Part shown: positions 11,053 through 20,693 of the stretch, piece after piece
Layout: every line of letters starts with the position of its first letter
Position numbering within the stretch: the first letter of the stretch is position 1
Assembly (NCBI GenBank): GCA_028583405.1
Contig: CM053243.1
Coordinates: 36,704,281 to 36,768,280 of the forward strand
Length of the DNA: 64,000 bases
Direction of reading: 5' to 3'
From: Pogonophryne albipinna
Lineage: Eukaryota; Chordata; Actinopteri; Perciformes; Artedidraconidae
Program-made: the position numbers and the translations under genes
Notes under the pieces: generated by a model
Database searches by the model: none
Told to the model about the DNA's origin: nothing
What the model saw: the letters and a program-made list of their open reading frames with translations, nothing else

Positions 11053-11906
11053 CACAGAATTCAAAATAAAGATACCCTTATTACTTATCGAAACTGCACA
11101 TACAATATATCCGATTGAATCTGAGACTCCACAGATTATTTAAGTATAGTATCTAAGCGATCCGATCTCGCGACAGGGGAAGCAAACACAGACATCACAA
11201 CACGTACCTTTTACGGGAGATTGTCTCACCGTAGCTGTCAATCTGATCAAAAGACGTGTTCAATGGCATTAAAATGAGAAAAAACGCGGCTGAATCGGTT
11301 GATCCATAGGTTAATAATGTGGCTTTGAAGCAATTGTTTATAATCCATAATTCCATTTTTATGTAAAAATCGGAGCACAAAAGTTAGCTGCTAATGGTAG
11401 CCACCAGAGTGTATGCAGCTTCCGGTTTTGGCTACGCGTCACTCTCACTCCTTATTTGGTAATGTGTGTGTGTTATACTGCGCTGGACTGCCGCATAGCC
11501 AAGACCGGAAGCAGCAGCCACTCTGGTGGCTACCATTAGCAGCTAACTTTTGCTCTGCGATTTTTACATAAAAATGGAATTATGGATTATAAATGAAATA
11601 ATTTTTTTATACAGAGACGTTAAAAACCTATGGATTAACCGATTCAGCCGCGTTTTTTCTCGTTTTAATGCCATTGAACACGTCTTTTGATCAGATTGAC
11701 AGCTACGGTGAGACGATCTCCCCTAGAAGGTCCGTAAACGTACGTGAGTGATGTCTGTGTTTGCTTCCCCTGTCGCGAGTTCGGATGACTCAGTGATGAT
11801 ACTATATACCTAAATAATCTGTGGAACCTCAGCTTTAATCGGATATCTTGTATGTGCAGCTACGATAAGTAATAAGGGTACTTTTATCTTGAGTTCTGTG
11901 CCAAAG
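11053..11906. repeat. Long imperfect inverted repeat (fold-back) inside hAT element
   Basis: Arms of about 390-430 bp, centred near 11450-11490. For example, CTGTCAATCTGATCAAAAGA (left) matches the reverse complement of TCTTTTGATCAGATTGACAG (right); TTAGCTGCTAATGGTAGCCA matches TGGCTACCATTAGCAGCTAA. The right arm is interrupted at CCAAAGT by the SINE and resumes at 17541 with CGTTAGCATTTTT, which pairs with AAAAACGCTAAC near 11036. Confidence 0.85.
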
Positions 11907-11907
11907 T

Positions 11908-12091
11908 GGGGGCGACTGTGGCTGCGAGGGAGTGCGGTCGTCTTTCAACCAGAAGGTTGTGGGTTCGATCCCAGCCCATGTAGTCAACATGTCGATGTAT
12001 CCTTGGGCAAGATACTTAACCCTGAGTTGCTCCCGATGGCATGGCCAACGGTGTGTGAATGTGTGTGAATGTTAGGTCCTAGAGTAACATA
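11908..12091 (+). mobile_element. tRNA-derived SINE, 5' half
   Basis: A tRNA-like head with B box GGTTCGATCCC (11962-11972) is followed by the teleost SINE body (GTATCCTTGGGCAAGATACT). It is preceded by target duplication CCAAAGT (11901-11907) and broken at TA (12090-12091) by a 5.3-kb insertion. The other half is 17424-17533. Confidence 0.85.
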
Positions 12092-12511
12092 CAGATGTAG
12101 CACTCCAGATCAGACTCACATGGGTGTGTCCCAGTCAAAAGCCCAGCGGATCCCAGTGGCTGGGGGTGTTGCCAAATTGCTAGAGGGCGTTGCCCAATTT
12201 CCCCATTTGTTCAATTACAGGATTTAACCATGAGATGGCGCTTCAAACACAAAATACACAAAGACAACTGGGTGTTGTAGAACTTAGTCTGTTTGCAATG
12301 TTTGCAGCTCTGCAGTTGTGTTGTGTTGAATACTGTAGCATTTAATCACTTATTTGTTATGGTTTTCACAGGCTACTATAATGAAAAAATATCAATATTT
12401 TAGATCACATAAAGTATATAGTTTGCTTTATGCAGTATATTTCTTGTAATATTGTTGGGGTGTTTTTACACAGTACAGTAGATTGAAGTAAATCAACTTA
12501 TACATTAAGAT

Positions 12512-12630
12512 AAGATAAGATGGACCTTTATTAATCCTGTGGGGAAATTCAGTAGTTCAAACAGCAACAGGGTGAGAGTGAAAAACAGGACAGCACAGAT
12601 TCACACAGATTAATAAAATCAAAAATAAGA
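12512..12630 (-). mobile_element. LINE 3'-tail fragment
   Basis: AAGATGGACCTTTATTAATC and GGACAGCACAGATTCACACA are repeated at 38145-38240 beside LINE ORF2 C-terminal coding sequence, so this is a 5'-truncated LINE copy in minus orientation. Confidence 0.6.
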
Positions 12631-12927
12631 TGAGCAATACAAATAATAATAATGAGAAACTATGAAATAAGAAATGAATAAAACTAAAATGTAATTATCA
12701 TATCATATATTATAATGTATTGTATTATTAAGTAATATCATACATTAACCCCATTATAGCAGATGCCACATTGAATGGATGAACACATTTATGCATCAAT
12801 AATTACAACAGAGTATTTCTAAATACAAGTTGTAAAAATACTTATATGTATTTAATATTAACCCTTTGGAGTCGACCGTCACGCCGGCGCCGCATAAAAA
12901 CAACAGTCCGGACAACATTGCCGTGTG

Positions 12928-13353
12928 TTTCTGTCGAAAGTACTGGCTTGAAACAATATCCCAGTCTTTGTTTCATGCAAAAAGACCCAGTAAACACGAA
13001 GATACGATGATATAAAGTTAATACATTTCAAAAGTATGAAAAATGGAAGCACATATTTGAATATCTTCGCTGTATTTGATCATTTTACGAAACGGAAAAT
13101 ACTGGAAACTGTAGATCCTGCTCAACAGGATGTATATGTGTATTTCTGTCGAAAGTACTGGCTTGAAACTATATGCCAGTCTTTGTTTCATGCAAAAAGA
13201 CCCAATAAACACGGACATACGATGATATAAAGTTAATACAGATATATTTCAGAAGTATGAATAATGGAAGCACATATTTTAATATCTTCGCCGTATTTGA
13301 TCATTTTACGAAACGGAAAATACTGGAAACTGTAGATTCTGCTCAACAGGATG
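12928..13353. repeat. Direct tandem duplication, about 213-bp unit
   Basis: Two near-identical units, about 12928-13140 and 13141-13353, each running from TTTCTGTCGAAAGTACTGGC to CTGCTCAACAGGATGTAT. Open frames across it are incidental. The TTAACCCTTTGGAGTCG just before it (12861) resembles a TTAA-type transposon end, but no partner end was found. Confidence 0.85.
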
Positions 13354-13399
13354 TATTTACCAGGGAGGGGGTGAGGTAATCAGGTAAACGGAGTGATAC

Positions 13400-13522
13400 G
13401 AAACGAGACGAAAAGAGACGAAGAGGGACGGCGGGAACCGAAGAGAGACGGCGGGAAATGGAGAGAGACGAAGATATACGAAGACAGCCGGCGAGAGACG
13501 AAGAGAGACGGCGGGAGACTGC
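13400..13522 (+). repeat. Degenerate GAGACGAAGAGAGACGGCGG minisatellite
   Basis: Purine-rich repeat of 8-17-bp subunits (GAGACGAA, GAGACGGCGGGA). Both 62-68-residue reverse frames through it are artefacts of the repeat. The 26-codon frame beginning ATGATGAAGAGAAC (13600) just after it is too short to assign. Confidence 0.7.
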
Positions 13523-13830
13523 GATTGAAGTAAAGTGACAGACAAACATTGAGAATTTAGATATAGTTAGATAGATTTAGAGTTTTGAAGATTCAACTAT
13601 GATGAAGAGAACTCTGAACGTGAGTCAAGCTTTAAGCTTGGAGGACGAGGAACCTGTGATGTTGCCCTCTGTGTCGTAGTTGACAGAAACCGCTTTGAAG
13701 CGTGGCACAGATAAAGACAGAAAAAACTGATTTTTGTACATAATGTGTATATATATATATTTGTATTATATTTATAATAACACTTTTGCCTTATATTGAA
13801 GATTATTATTATCATCTGATATTTGGGAAG

Positions 13831-14712
13831 TGTGTTACATTTGAAATGGCAGAAAGTCTTGTTGCAACTTCCAGATATTAAAAGAGGCCCCTTGAGTTTC
13901 TCTGGAAATTATCAATAGTAGCAGTTAAGTGAATACTGTTTAAACAATACCTGTGTTTGTGTTTTGTATTGGTTTCTCTGTTTTATCCTTTCATAAATGT
14001 GAGGACTAAAAACTTGCTCAAACATTCTGGGGTGCTTGGAGTTTTATTGCTCTGTGGGGGAGGTATAGAGAGTTGGATGAGAGTTCCTTCTGCTTAAGAT
14101 CTCCAGTATGTCATGTTTCAGGGAAGTCAACATATCTTGAATAGTATATGTGTGTGTTTAATTACTTTGTATTCATAATAAGCAGTCTGTGTAAACAGAA
14201 GCTGAAAATAGGAGAGTATTAATATGTATTATCTTTGTGAACAAAGGGATATTATGTGGACAGAGCTCAGGCCTCTGGAATGTGCAGGAAAGTGAGATAA
14301 CGGACGCCAGATACATTTTATTACCATCTCAGAGACACTTGTTTATTATCCTGGCTGGCTCGCGCTGATTCGCTAAGAAAAGTCATCTTTTACATCTTCC
14401 AATGAGATGGACTGACTCGGGTCCTCCGGTGATTTTTGGGTATAAAAGTTGGGTTTGAATTTAGTTCATTCTCTTTTCCTCCTGCTGCCAAGACCGAAGA
14501 ATCCCACCAGCACGAGAAACTAGAGCAGGGGCGCTCCTAATTATATTGATTTGTATTGCATTGTATTATTACCTTTTATAATTAAAACAGATTATTGTTT
14601 AACTGGTATCCTGGTGTTTTCTGATTTTCCCTACTGTTATGATTTCAAGCAGCTCGCCAAAACGACACGCTGGGCAGAGGTGGGTTGTAAAAACCATCTT
14701 CTGCCACAACAC
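13831..14712 (+). mobile_element. Possible solo LTR
   Basis: A stretch starting TGTGTTACATTTG and ending CTTCTGCCACAACA (TG...CA) contains a TATA-like GGGTATAAAAGTTGGG (14438) and, about 130 bp on, an ATTAAA-type poly(A) signal, the order expected of an LTR. No matching target duplication was found and no internal retroviral coding sequence is adjacent, so ends and class are uncertain. Confidence 0.35.
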
Positions 14713-15314
14713 TTATCAGAATGAAATCCCATGCTACCTCAATCAAACTTTCACATTATCATAGTGACATCCCATGTATATATTTCCAGCTTTTAAATGG
14801 TTTCGTTGTGTATGTTTGTGTTACCTATATGAAAAATAATATCATTTTCAAAATCTGTTTTTACGTTTTTTTTGTGATTTTGTGTCCAAAATGTTCATAT
14901 AGTATCTCAAAATGAAAGAAATAACTATCAGGTTATATAGGTGAGGTTGTCCTTAAAAAAAGATACCAAACATTGACATGCCAAACATTTCTTAATGGGG
15001 TTTAGTAAGACAAATCAAAAGTATGTGAAAACGTTCGTCAACGACCTTTTTTACATGACTAAGACGATGACGAGCTAAAAATAGATTCTTGATAACGAAA
15101 ACTATGACGAAATGTATATTTAGTTTTCGTTGATGAGACGAGACGGACTAAGGTGTTAATGGTGGACTATCGGACATTCAAAATGCAGCATATTTCCCCC
15201 AAGTGTCTGTCAAAATGCATTTTACGTTTCTAACTTGCAATATCATTATTTCCGCTCTCTTCACTCCAGAAGAGCGATCTCCCTGTGTCTCTCTGTGTGC
15301 GGGAGATCACAGGA

Positions 15315-15339
15315 GGGGGGGGGGGGGGGGGGGGGGGGG
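15315..15339 (+). repeat. Poly(dG) run
   Basis: 25 consecutive G. Length is likely unstable and possibly collapsed in assembly. Flanking frames are artefacts. Confidence 0.9.
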
Positions 15340-15449
15340 AGAGCTGTGGAATGTGACTCCACACATTCCGATGGCCAATTAGTTTTAAACAGAGTTCCCA
15401 AGAGCATAGGAAACATGGGGGGTTGGGGCTGGTGAACTGTTTATTCATC

Positions 15450-15600
15450 ATTCAATTCATTCTATATTTTATTCTGTAGATTGTGTACATTACTTTTCAC
15501 TTTACTGCTTGTTGCACCTGGTTAGAAGCTAAACTGCATTTCGTTGTCTCAGTACCTGTAATCTGTGCAATAACAATAAAGTTGAATCTAATCTTGAGCA
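15450..15600 (+). mobile_element. LINE/SINE-type 3' tail
   Basis: CTGCATTTCGTTGTCTCAGT followed by ACAATAAAGTTGAATCTAAT resembles the common fish L2/CR1-type 3' end with short-repeat tail. Only the tail is present. Confidence 0.45.
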
Positions 15601-16050
15601 GGAACTAATGTAGGCTATTTACTTAGTACATATCTGACATTAACGATTAAACACATTTGTGCATTCTTTATGAATGCAAACCGAGTCAAGCCGACTCCGA
15701 AGGAAATCATATTTCGTTTATTTTTAACGAAATAAATGTGATTTAATCCACATAATTTACTGTGTTAATTGTTTACTGTAGTATTGTTTAACTTGAAGGT
15801 GCCTGATGTGAACATTTCCAGAATGTATTGTCTTAACTTTTTAAATGCCTCTGTGATGTGCTGCTACCCATTTTCCCCTCGGGGACTAATACACGAATAC
15901 TATATATTGAACGTCTATTGAATGGCCTTTGTATGCAGTTCACTAAAATGTCCGTGCAGAACAATACCCCAACCCATAGATCCGTGGGTGAATAATGTCA
16001 ATCACCACAGTGTACACATTAACAACTACACTATTTTGGCAGTGTAACAA

Positions 16051-16473
16051 TTAAACAAGAACTACACTCTTTTGGCAGTAACAATTAGATAAATAATAAA
16101 CTGTCAGACTGACACTGAAGACAAACAAACTATTTTCAGCAATCAATCTGTTTAGTTGACTCTGGGTGACATGTGGCGATTTAAAAAAATCGTTTTTTGG
16201 CTGTTTAGATGGTGTTGCTCCATCTGGGTCACTGCCGGTGGTTGAGAAGATGTGGTCTTTGGCGACTAGTTTTATAGCCTCATGTACTTTAGTTAGGTGC
16301 TTCAGGAGATTGGCATTGCTGTTATTCGATGTGGACAATGCTTTCTGTCCTGCACACAGTTTACATTTGACCATAATATTTTGTGCGTCCTTTATCCCCA
16401 CAAATTGAAAATAGTGGTTATATCTCCAAGTTGTAAATGCGCTGCTGCTCTCGCTGATACTTGCATCTGCCAT
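16051..16473 (-). pseudogene. hAT transposase N-terminal exon with BED zinc finger, remnant
   Basis: Starts with a genuine ATG (MADASISESSSAFTTWRYNH) and shows a BED-type finger: W-R-Y...F, VKCKLCAGQK (C-x2-C), then NLLKHLTKVH (H-x4-H). BED fingers are the N-terminal DNA-binding module of hAT transposases and ZBED proteins. Similarity fades after about residue 115 and the frame ends at 16051. The RNase-H core and dimerisation domain are absent nearby, so this is one exon of a dead element. It lies inside the TA-flanked insertion. Confidence 0.7.
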
Positions 16474-17423
16474 AGTGTGTGTGTTTGTGTGCTGGTGGTG
16501 AGCGTTGCCGTGTATGTGTTAGCAAGTGTTTGTGTGTCTGTGTATTTTACCCATAAGGCAAGACCCGCCCAACTCTGTCTCTGATTGGCTTACCTTGAAA
16601 TGTTACCCCGCGTTAACCAATCATCACTCCTCTCTGGTTACTTTCACTTTTCCATGGTGCTGTGAGAGGACATCGCTGTATTCGCCTGTAAACTACATCC
16701 GCAGGGAGATTCGGTTCAGTTCCATCACATAATGTAACGCAGTAACGCACCCATAATATTAGAGACTAATAATACAGTAAACTATTAACACTGTACATAT
16801 TATTGTTTGCCCGTGGTATTAGGATGATCGGTAGTGAGAGCGCTGCATTTTCCTCCGGTCGGATGTGATATAAAAACAAAGCGATTATTTTTGTTGTTGT
16901 AAACTCACGTGGATTAAACTACATGTATTAGTGCATTCATTTCAATTCGCGAACATATGAACATTAAATGATCGTGAGGATGATGATTGAAAATCGTTTG
17001 TTTGAGCCGGGCTGCATTTCCTGATGAAAAAACATAGCGATGGTTTTGTACTTACACCTACGTGAATTAGACAACATTATTTTGTTAAATAAAAACATGG
17101 TGATGTTTTGTAAATGATTACATGTCTCTTATTTACACAGAATATGATCCTATCCGTGACATATGGATCTTAACAAATATCCGCTATATCAGATACCTGT
17201 AGATCTATCAGCTGTTTATTTGACATGAGTTCCAGTGTGGCAGCTTTTCACGGCTCCCCCTGGTGGATCCATGATCCATTGCAGCTGGTTTCATTAAAAT
17301 TACATTTATTTATCAAGGGGGCGTTTCAAGTCCTGCGGGGGGGTTTTCCTTTTCAGCAGGGGCCCACCCCGTGCCGATCACGGACCCGCACGGGTAGGTG
17401 TCTGAAATGAAGCGCTACATCTG

Positions 17424-17533
17424 TACACTGCTCTGTATGAATGGGTGTGAATGGGTGAACGACATGTAGTATGTAAAGCACTTTGAGGGGTCTTAAAGAC
17501 TGGATAAAGCGCTATATAAGTACAGTCCATTTA
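17424..17533 (+). mobile_element. tRNA-derived SINE, 3' half
   Basis: GTAAAGCACTTTGAGGGGTC to GCGCTATATAAGTACAGTCC is the typical fish SINE/LINE-shared 3' end. It is followed by target duplication CCAAAGT (17534-17540) matching 11901-11907. It joins the 5' half across the TA-flanked insertion. Confidence 0.85.
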
Positions 17534-17540
17534 CCAAAGT

Positions 17541-17742
17541 CCGTTAGCATTTTTCGCTCAGGGGTCATTTAGATGCTTCTTATGAGACTTGTGTTTTGTT
17601 TTGGTAAAAATGGTTTGTATCGTCAGTTAGCTGAGATTATTTCCGTTAATCTGGTATAACACATTAATAGGTTCTTAAATATTAAGATCCCCTGAGACAC
17701 AGTGTAAAGTACCCGCCGGGACCTTGGGGCTTAACAGGTTAA
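17541..17742. mobile_element. TTAA-type element remnant in the hAT right arm
   Basis: The right end reads GACCTTGGGGCTTAACAGG followed by TTAA (17739-17742), like the right end of the element at 24625-25130. The left end was not resolved, so boundaries are approximate. Confidence 0.3.
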
Positions 17743-17993
17743 AAAAAACGCAATATATATCGCAGGGGAACAAAAAACCGCAATGTCAGTTTTTTTCAAT
17801 ATCGTGCAGCCCTAACAGTAACACATATTACAATGCATAGAACACATTTAAAGCAGCAGGATGTAAACAGAGAACATTGTGTCTGTGTGTGTAAAATATG
17901 TATTGTATCAAAATGTTGTCCATCCTTTTTTAACATTTACAAACAAACAAACTTGAACAGTAACACATATTACAATGCATAGAGCAGATTTAA

Positions 17994-18027
<34 letters not shown>

Positions 18028-18360
18028 GCACAACGCCAGCGTCCAGCCACAAGGGAGTGTGGTGTGTGTGTGGGGGGCACAACGCCAGCGTCCAGCCACA
18101 AGGGAGTGTGGTGTGTGTGGGGCACAACGCCAGCATCCAGCCACAAGGGAGTGTGGTGTGTGTATGTGTGTGTGGGGCACAACGCCAGCGTCCAGCCACA
18201 AGGGAGTGTGGTGTGTGTGGGGCACAACGCCAGCGTCCAGCCACAAGGGAGTGTGGTGTGTGTGTGGGGGGCACAACGCCAGCGTCCAGCCACAAGGGAG
18301 TGTGTGGTGTGTGTATGGGGCACAACGCCAGCGTCCAGCCACAAGGGAGTGTGGTGTGTG
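18028..18360 (+). repeat. Minisatellite, seven units of about 43-60 bp
   Basis: Unit GGGGCACAACGCCAGCGTCC continues AGCCACAAGGGAGTGTGG plus a variable (TG)n linker, repeated seven times almost without substitution. All six-frame proteins over it are repeat artefacts. A pure (TG)n precedes it (17996-18025). Confidence 0.95.
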
Positions 18361-19112
18361 TGTGTGTTATATTGTAGGATGACTACAATGTGAGAAGCTC
18401 ATTTTTTAGGCTCAATACCCTGGGCCTCATGTTCCCCTCATCCAGGCCCATCAATACTTTCTGGATGAAGTCGAAAGTGTTTGCCAACTCTTTCGGGTAA
18501 CTCAGATGGAGGGCATAGATCAGTGCGAAAAGATGGATGAATGCCTCTGCCAGTGTGGGGAGTTCCATAACTTTGTCCCCCTCTATGACAACAGCGATCT
18601 TCTCTGGGCAGAAGAGCGTGGCATTTGTCGACCTGGCACTGATCAGGAGAAGTCCGACCGCAACGTCATCTATTTCTGGATCCTCAGACTGCTCTACCTG
18701 ATGACAAGAACAGATACACGTTACCTATTACCCCAAATTGCCTTAGCTATCTCAGAAATATGTTTGCTGAAAAATACATCTGACATATCACATCAAATAA
18801 CCTAATGTTTTGTGCATAACGTGGGTTTAAGGAAACGCCTATTCGCATTGCACCAGAAACTTCAGCCTCTAAAATAACCAATCAGTTGACATAAATTCTT
18901 TCTACAGAAAAAACATGTATAACCTTCATAAGTGTTGTATTTATTGCATCACTGTATTAGACTGTGTTACTATTAGCTAGTTGTACCTAATAAACAAAAA
19001 CTGAAGACATATTTACAGTATAATCTCTCCCTACTACACATACAAAAATATATGGGGAACACTAGAGATTATTTTGTATTGAACACTGGTGCTGCAGGAA
19101 AGAAAGCCCTCT

Positions 19113-19342
19113 CTTGATTGTGTGTGTGTGTGTGTGTATGTATGTGTGTGTATGCGTGTGTATCTGTTTGTGTGTATGTGCGTGTGCCTGTGTGTGTATC
19201 TGTGTGTGTGTGTATGTGTGTGCATGTCTGTCTATGTGTGCATGTGTGTGTATGTCTGTCTATGTGTGTGTATATGTGTGTATATGTGTGTGTATGTGTG
19301 TCTATGTGTGTCTATGTGTGTGTGTGTGTGTGTGTGTGTATT
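19113..19342 (+). repeat. (TGTGTGTATG)-type microsatellite
   Basis: Compound GT/TATG repeat of about 230 bp in the last intron of the SAMD3-like pseudogene. 19343-20690 after it has no gene that I can support. Confidence 0.9.
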
Positions 19343-20479
19343 TTTTTCAGTTTTAACGATTAATTTGCATTTTTACTTTCCTACGGTTTGTGAAATGACT
19401 GAACCGAAAAATCGCGATTTAAAAACATTTCTAGACTCCGCAGATTTGTTTTGCTTTAAGGGACTCCGTAGTAGCTTACTCTCTCACTTTCCAGAACACG
19501 CACAAAACTCAGCCACATTGCCTGTGACTACCCGATCTGCCGTTGTTATGCTGTGTTTGTTATTCTCGCGTCCAGGAGAGAAGCTTTAAAAGGAGACTAA
19601 ATGGAGTCTCTGAGAAGGTTCAAATGGTGCTTTAATTAAAAAAGGCGCGGGTATGTTACAAGCAGGATGTTGTTCAGTCAGAAAAACAGCTGTGTTCTGG
19701 CTCTCATGAGCGAAGCAAGCGGCAAACTCTGGGGAACAGCCGGGAAGCCAATACGGAAGTGCCACACACTGCAGTTCATACATGGGCCGCTAGGGACTGG
19801 CTGCAGAAAGGAAGAATTTCCATAGACCCCCATGTTAAAATGCCCAACTTTACAGCAGAAAAAAACATGTTTCTAGCCATGGATGCAATAAATATTATTA
19901 TCGATATAGTTAGATTCCACCTTCATGATTATGAATCTGTGAGTGAATTGTTTTCTAACACGACCCTTTTATTTATATTAGGTCTTAAATTGTTTGCATA
20001 AATTAGGGCGTGGTCACGTTGATGGACACGTACATGCCTCACTGTCAGCTAACAGCAACTTGTCCACTCTGCTAGGCTACAACCATAGAGGCTACAACGT
20101 TAGTTAGTCATAGTACTGTACTTGACCCTTTAGCTTTAGCCGTGTTCGTGGTGATTGTGCCTTTTAGGGAATATTGTTACAAATACCAGACAATTAAAAT
20201 GTCGTGATGTGCGCTTGAATGTACTAACAGAACTTCCAAGAAGTCTAAAATGAAAATATTATACATGTTAACCCCGTTCGCAAGTGTTTGTGTGCTTGGT
20301 AGCTTAGCTTGTTACTTATTAGCCAGCTAAGGACGTAACCCTTTATGCATACATATACATTTTAGTTTATGATTCAGCCTTGGGTAAGACTTTTATAGTC
20401 TATGGCTATGACGCCCATAATGCTAAACGGGAGCAAATGTTAATAGGGGACCCAATTATCCCAGTGGTGGCCGCCGGAG

Positions 20480-20545
20480 CTAACGGAGCCGCAGGGGGCT
20501 AGCTCCAGCCGGCGTCCCGGAGCTAGCCCCCTGCGGCTCCGTTAG
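20480..20545. repeat. Perfect 27-bp hairpin with 12-nt loop
   Basis: Arm CTAACGGAGCCGCAGGGGGC... (20480-20506) is exactly complementary to 20519-20545, with the GC-rich loop 20507-20518 between them. No flanking terminator or RNA gene signal was seen. Confidence 0.9.
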
Positions 20546-20693
20546 GTCCGGGCGGTGGAGTCCGTCTTTTCTCAACGTGTGAATGACAAGCATTAAGAAT
20601 AACAAAATATAGCTAATTCTCTTGCAGATTGTCTCATTTGATTATGAATGTAACGTTTATATAGGGGAACTACACTGTTAGCAGTAACTTGGT

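Larger units (their letters stand above)
12092..17423. mobile_element. TA-flanked TIR element inserted into the SINE
   Basis: Left end CAGATGTAGCACTCCAGATC and the inverted right end (CAGATGTAGCGCTTCATTTC on the other strand) abut a duplicated TA (12090-12091, 17424-17425). The SINE reads continuously when it is removed. A TA duplication suggests Tc1/mariner-like integration, but no matching transposase is seen; superfamily open. It contains older-looking pieces: a LINE tail (12512-12630), a tandem duplication (12928-13353), an LTR-like stretch (13831-14712), a poly-G run and a BED-finger exon (16051-16473). Confidence 0.65.
10934..17814. mobile_element. hAT element, palindromic, with nested insertions
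   Basis: Terminal repeats TAGGGCTGAACGAT (left) and ATCGTGCAGCCCTA (right) are flanked by a perfect 8-bp duplication ACAGTAAC (10926-10933 and 17815-17822), diagnostic of hAT-type insertion. Removing the nested SINE block (11908-17540) leaves about 1.25 kb, so the original was a non-autonomous element. It contains a long inverted repeat (11053-11906). Confidence 0.88.

Noticed and set aside
11908..11980. tRNA gene
   Set aside because: B box and tRNA-like head present, but it continues into a SINE body with a 7-bp target duplication, so it is a retroposon.
13343..13549. Ser/Arg/Leu-rich reverse frames
   Set aside because: Both come from the GAGACGAAGAGAGACGG minisatellite in different frames.
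13600..13680. 26-codon frame MMKRTLNVSQALSLEDEEP as a piggyBac transposase start
   Set aside because: Suggestive position after a TTAA-type sequence, but far too short and without any downstream transposase.
17996..18370. CRISPR-like array (regular repeats with spacers)
   Set aside because: Spacers are only variable (TG)n, repeats are long and the genome is a vertebrate; it is a minisatellite.
17908..18393. Overlapping 111-144-residue frames on both strands
   Set aside because: All are translations of the seven-unit minisatellite; no start, splice or codon evidence for a gene.
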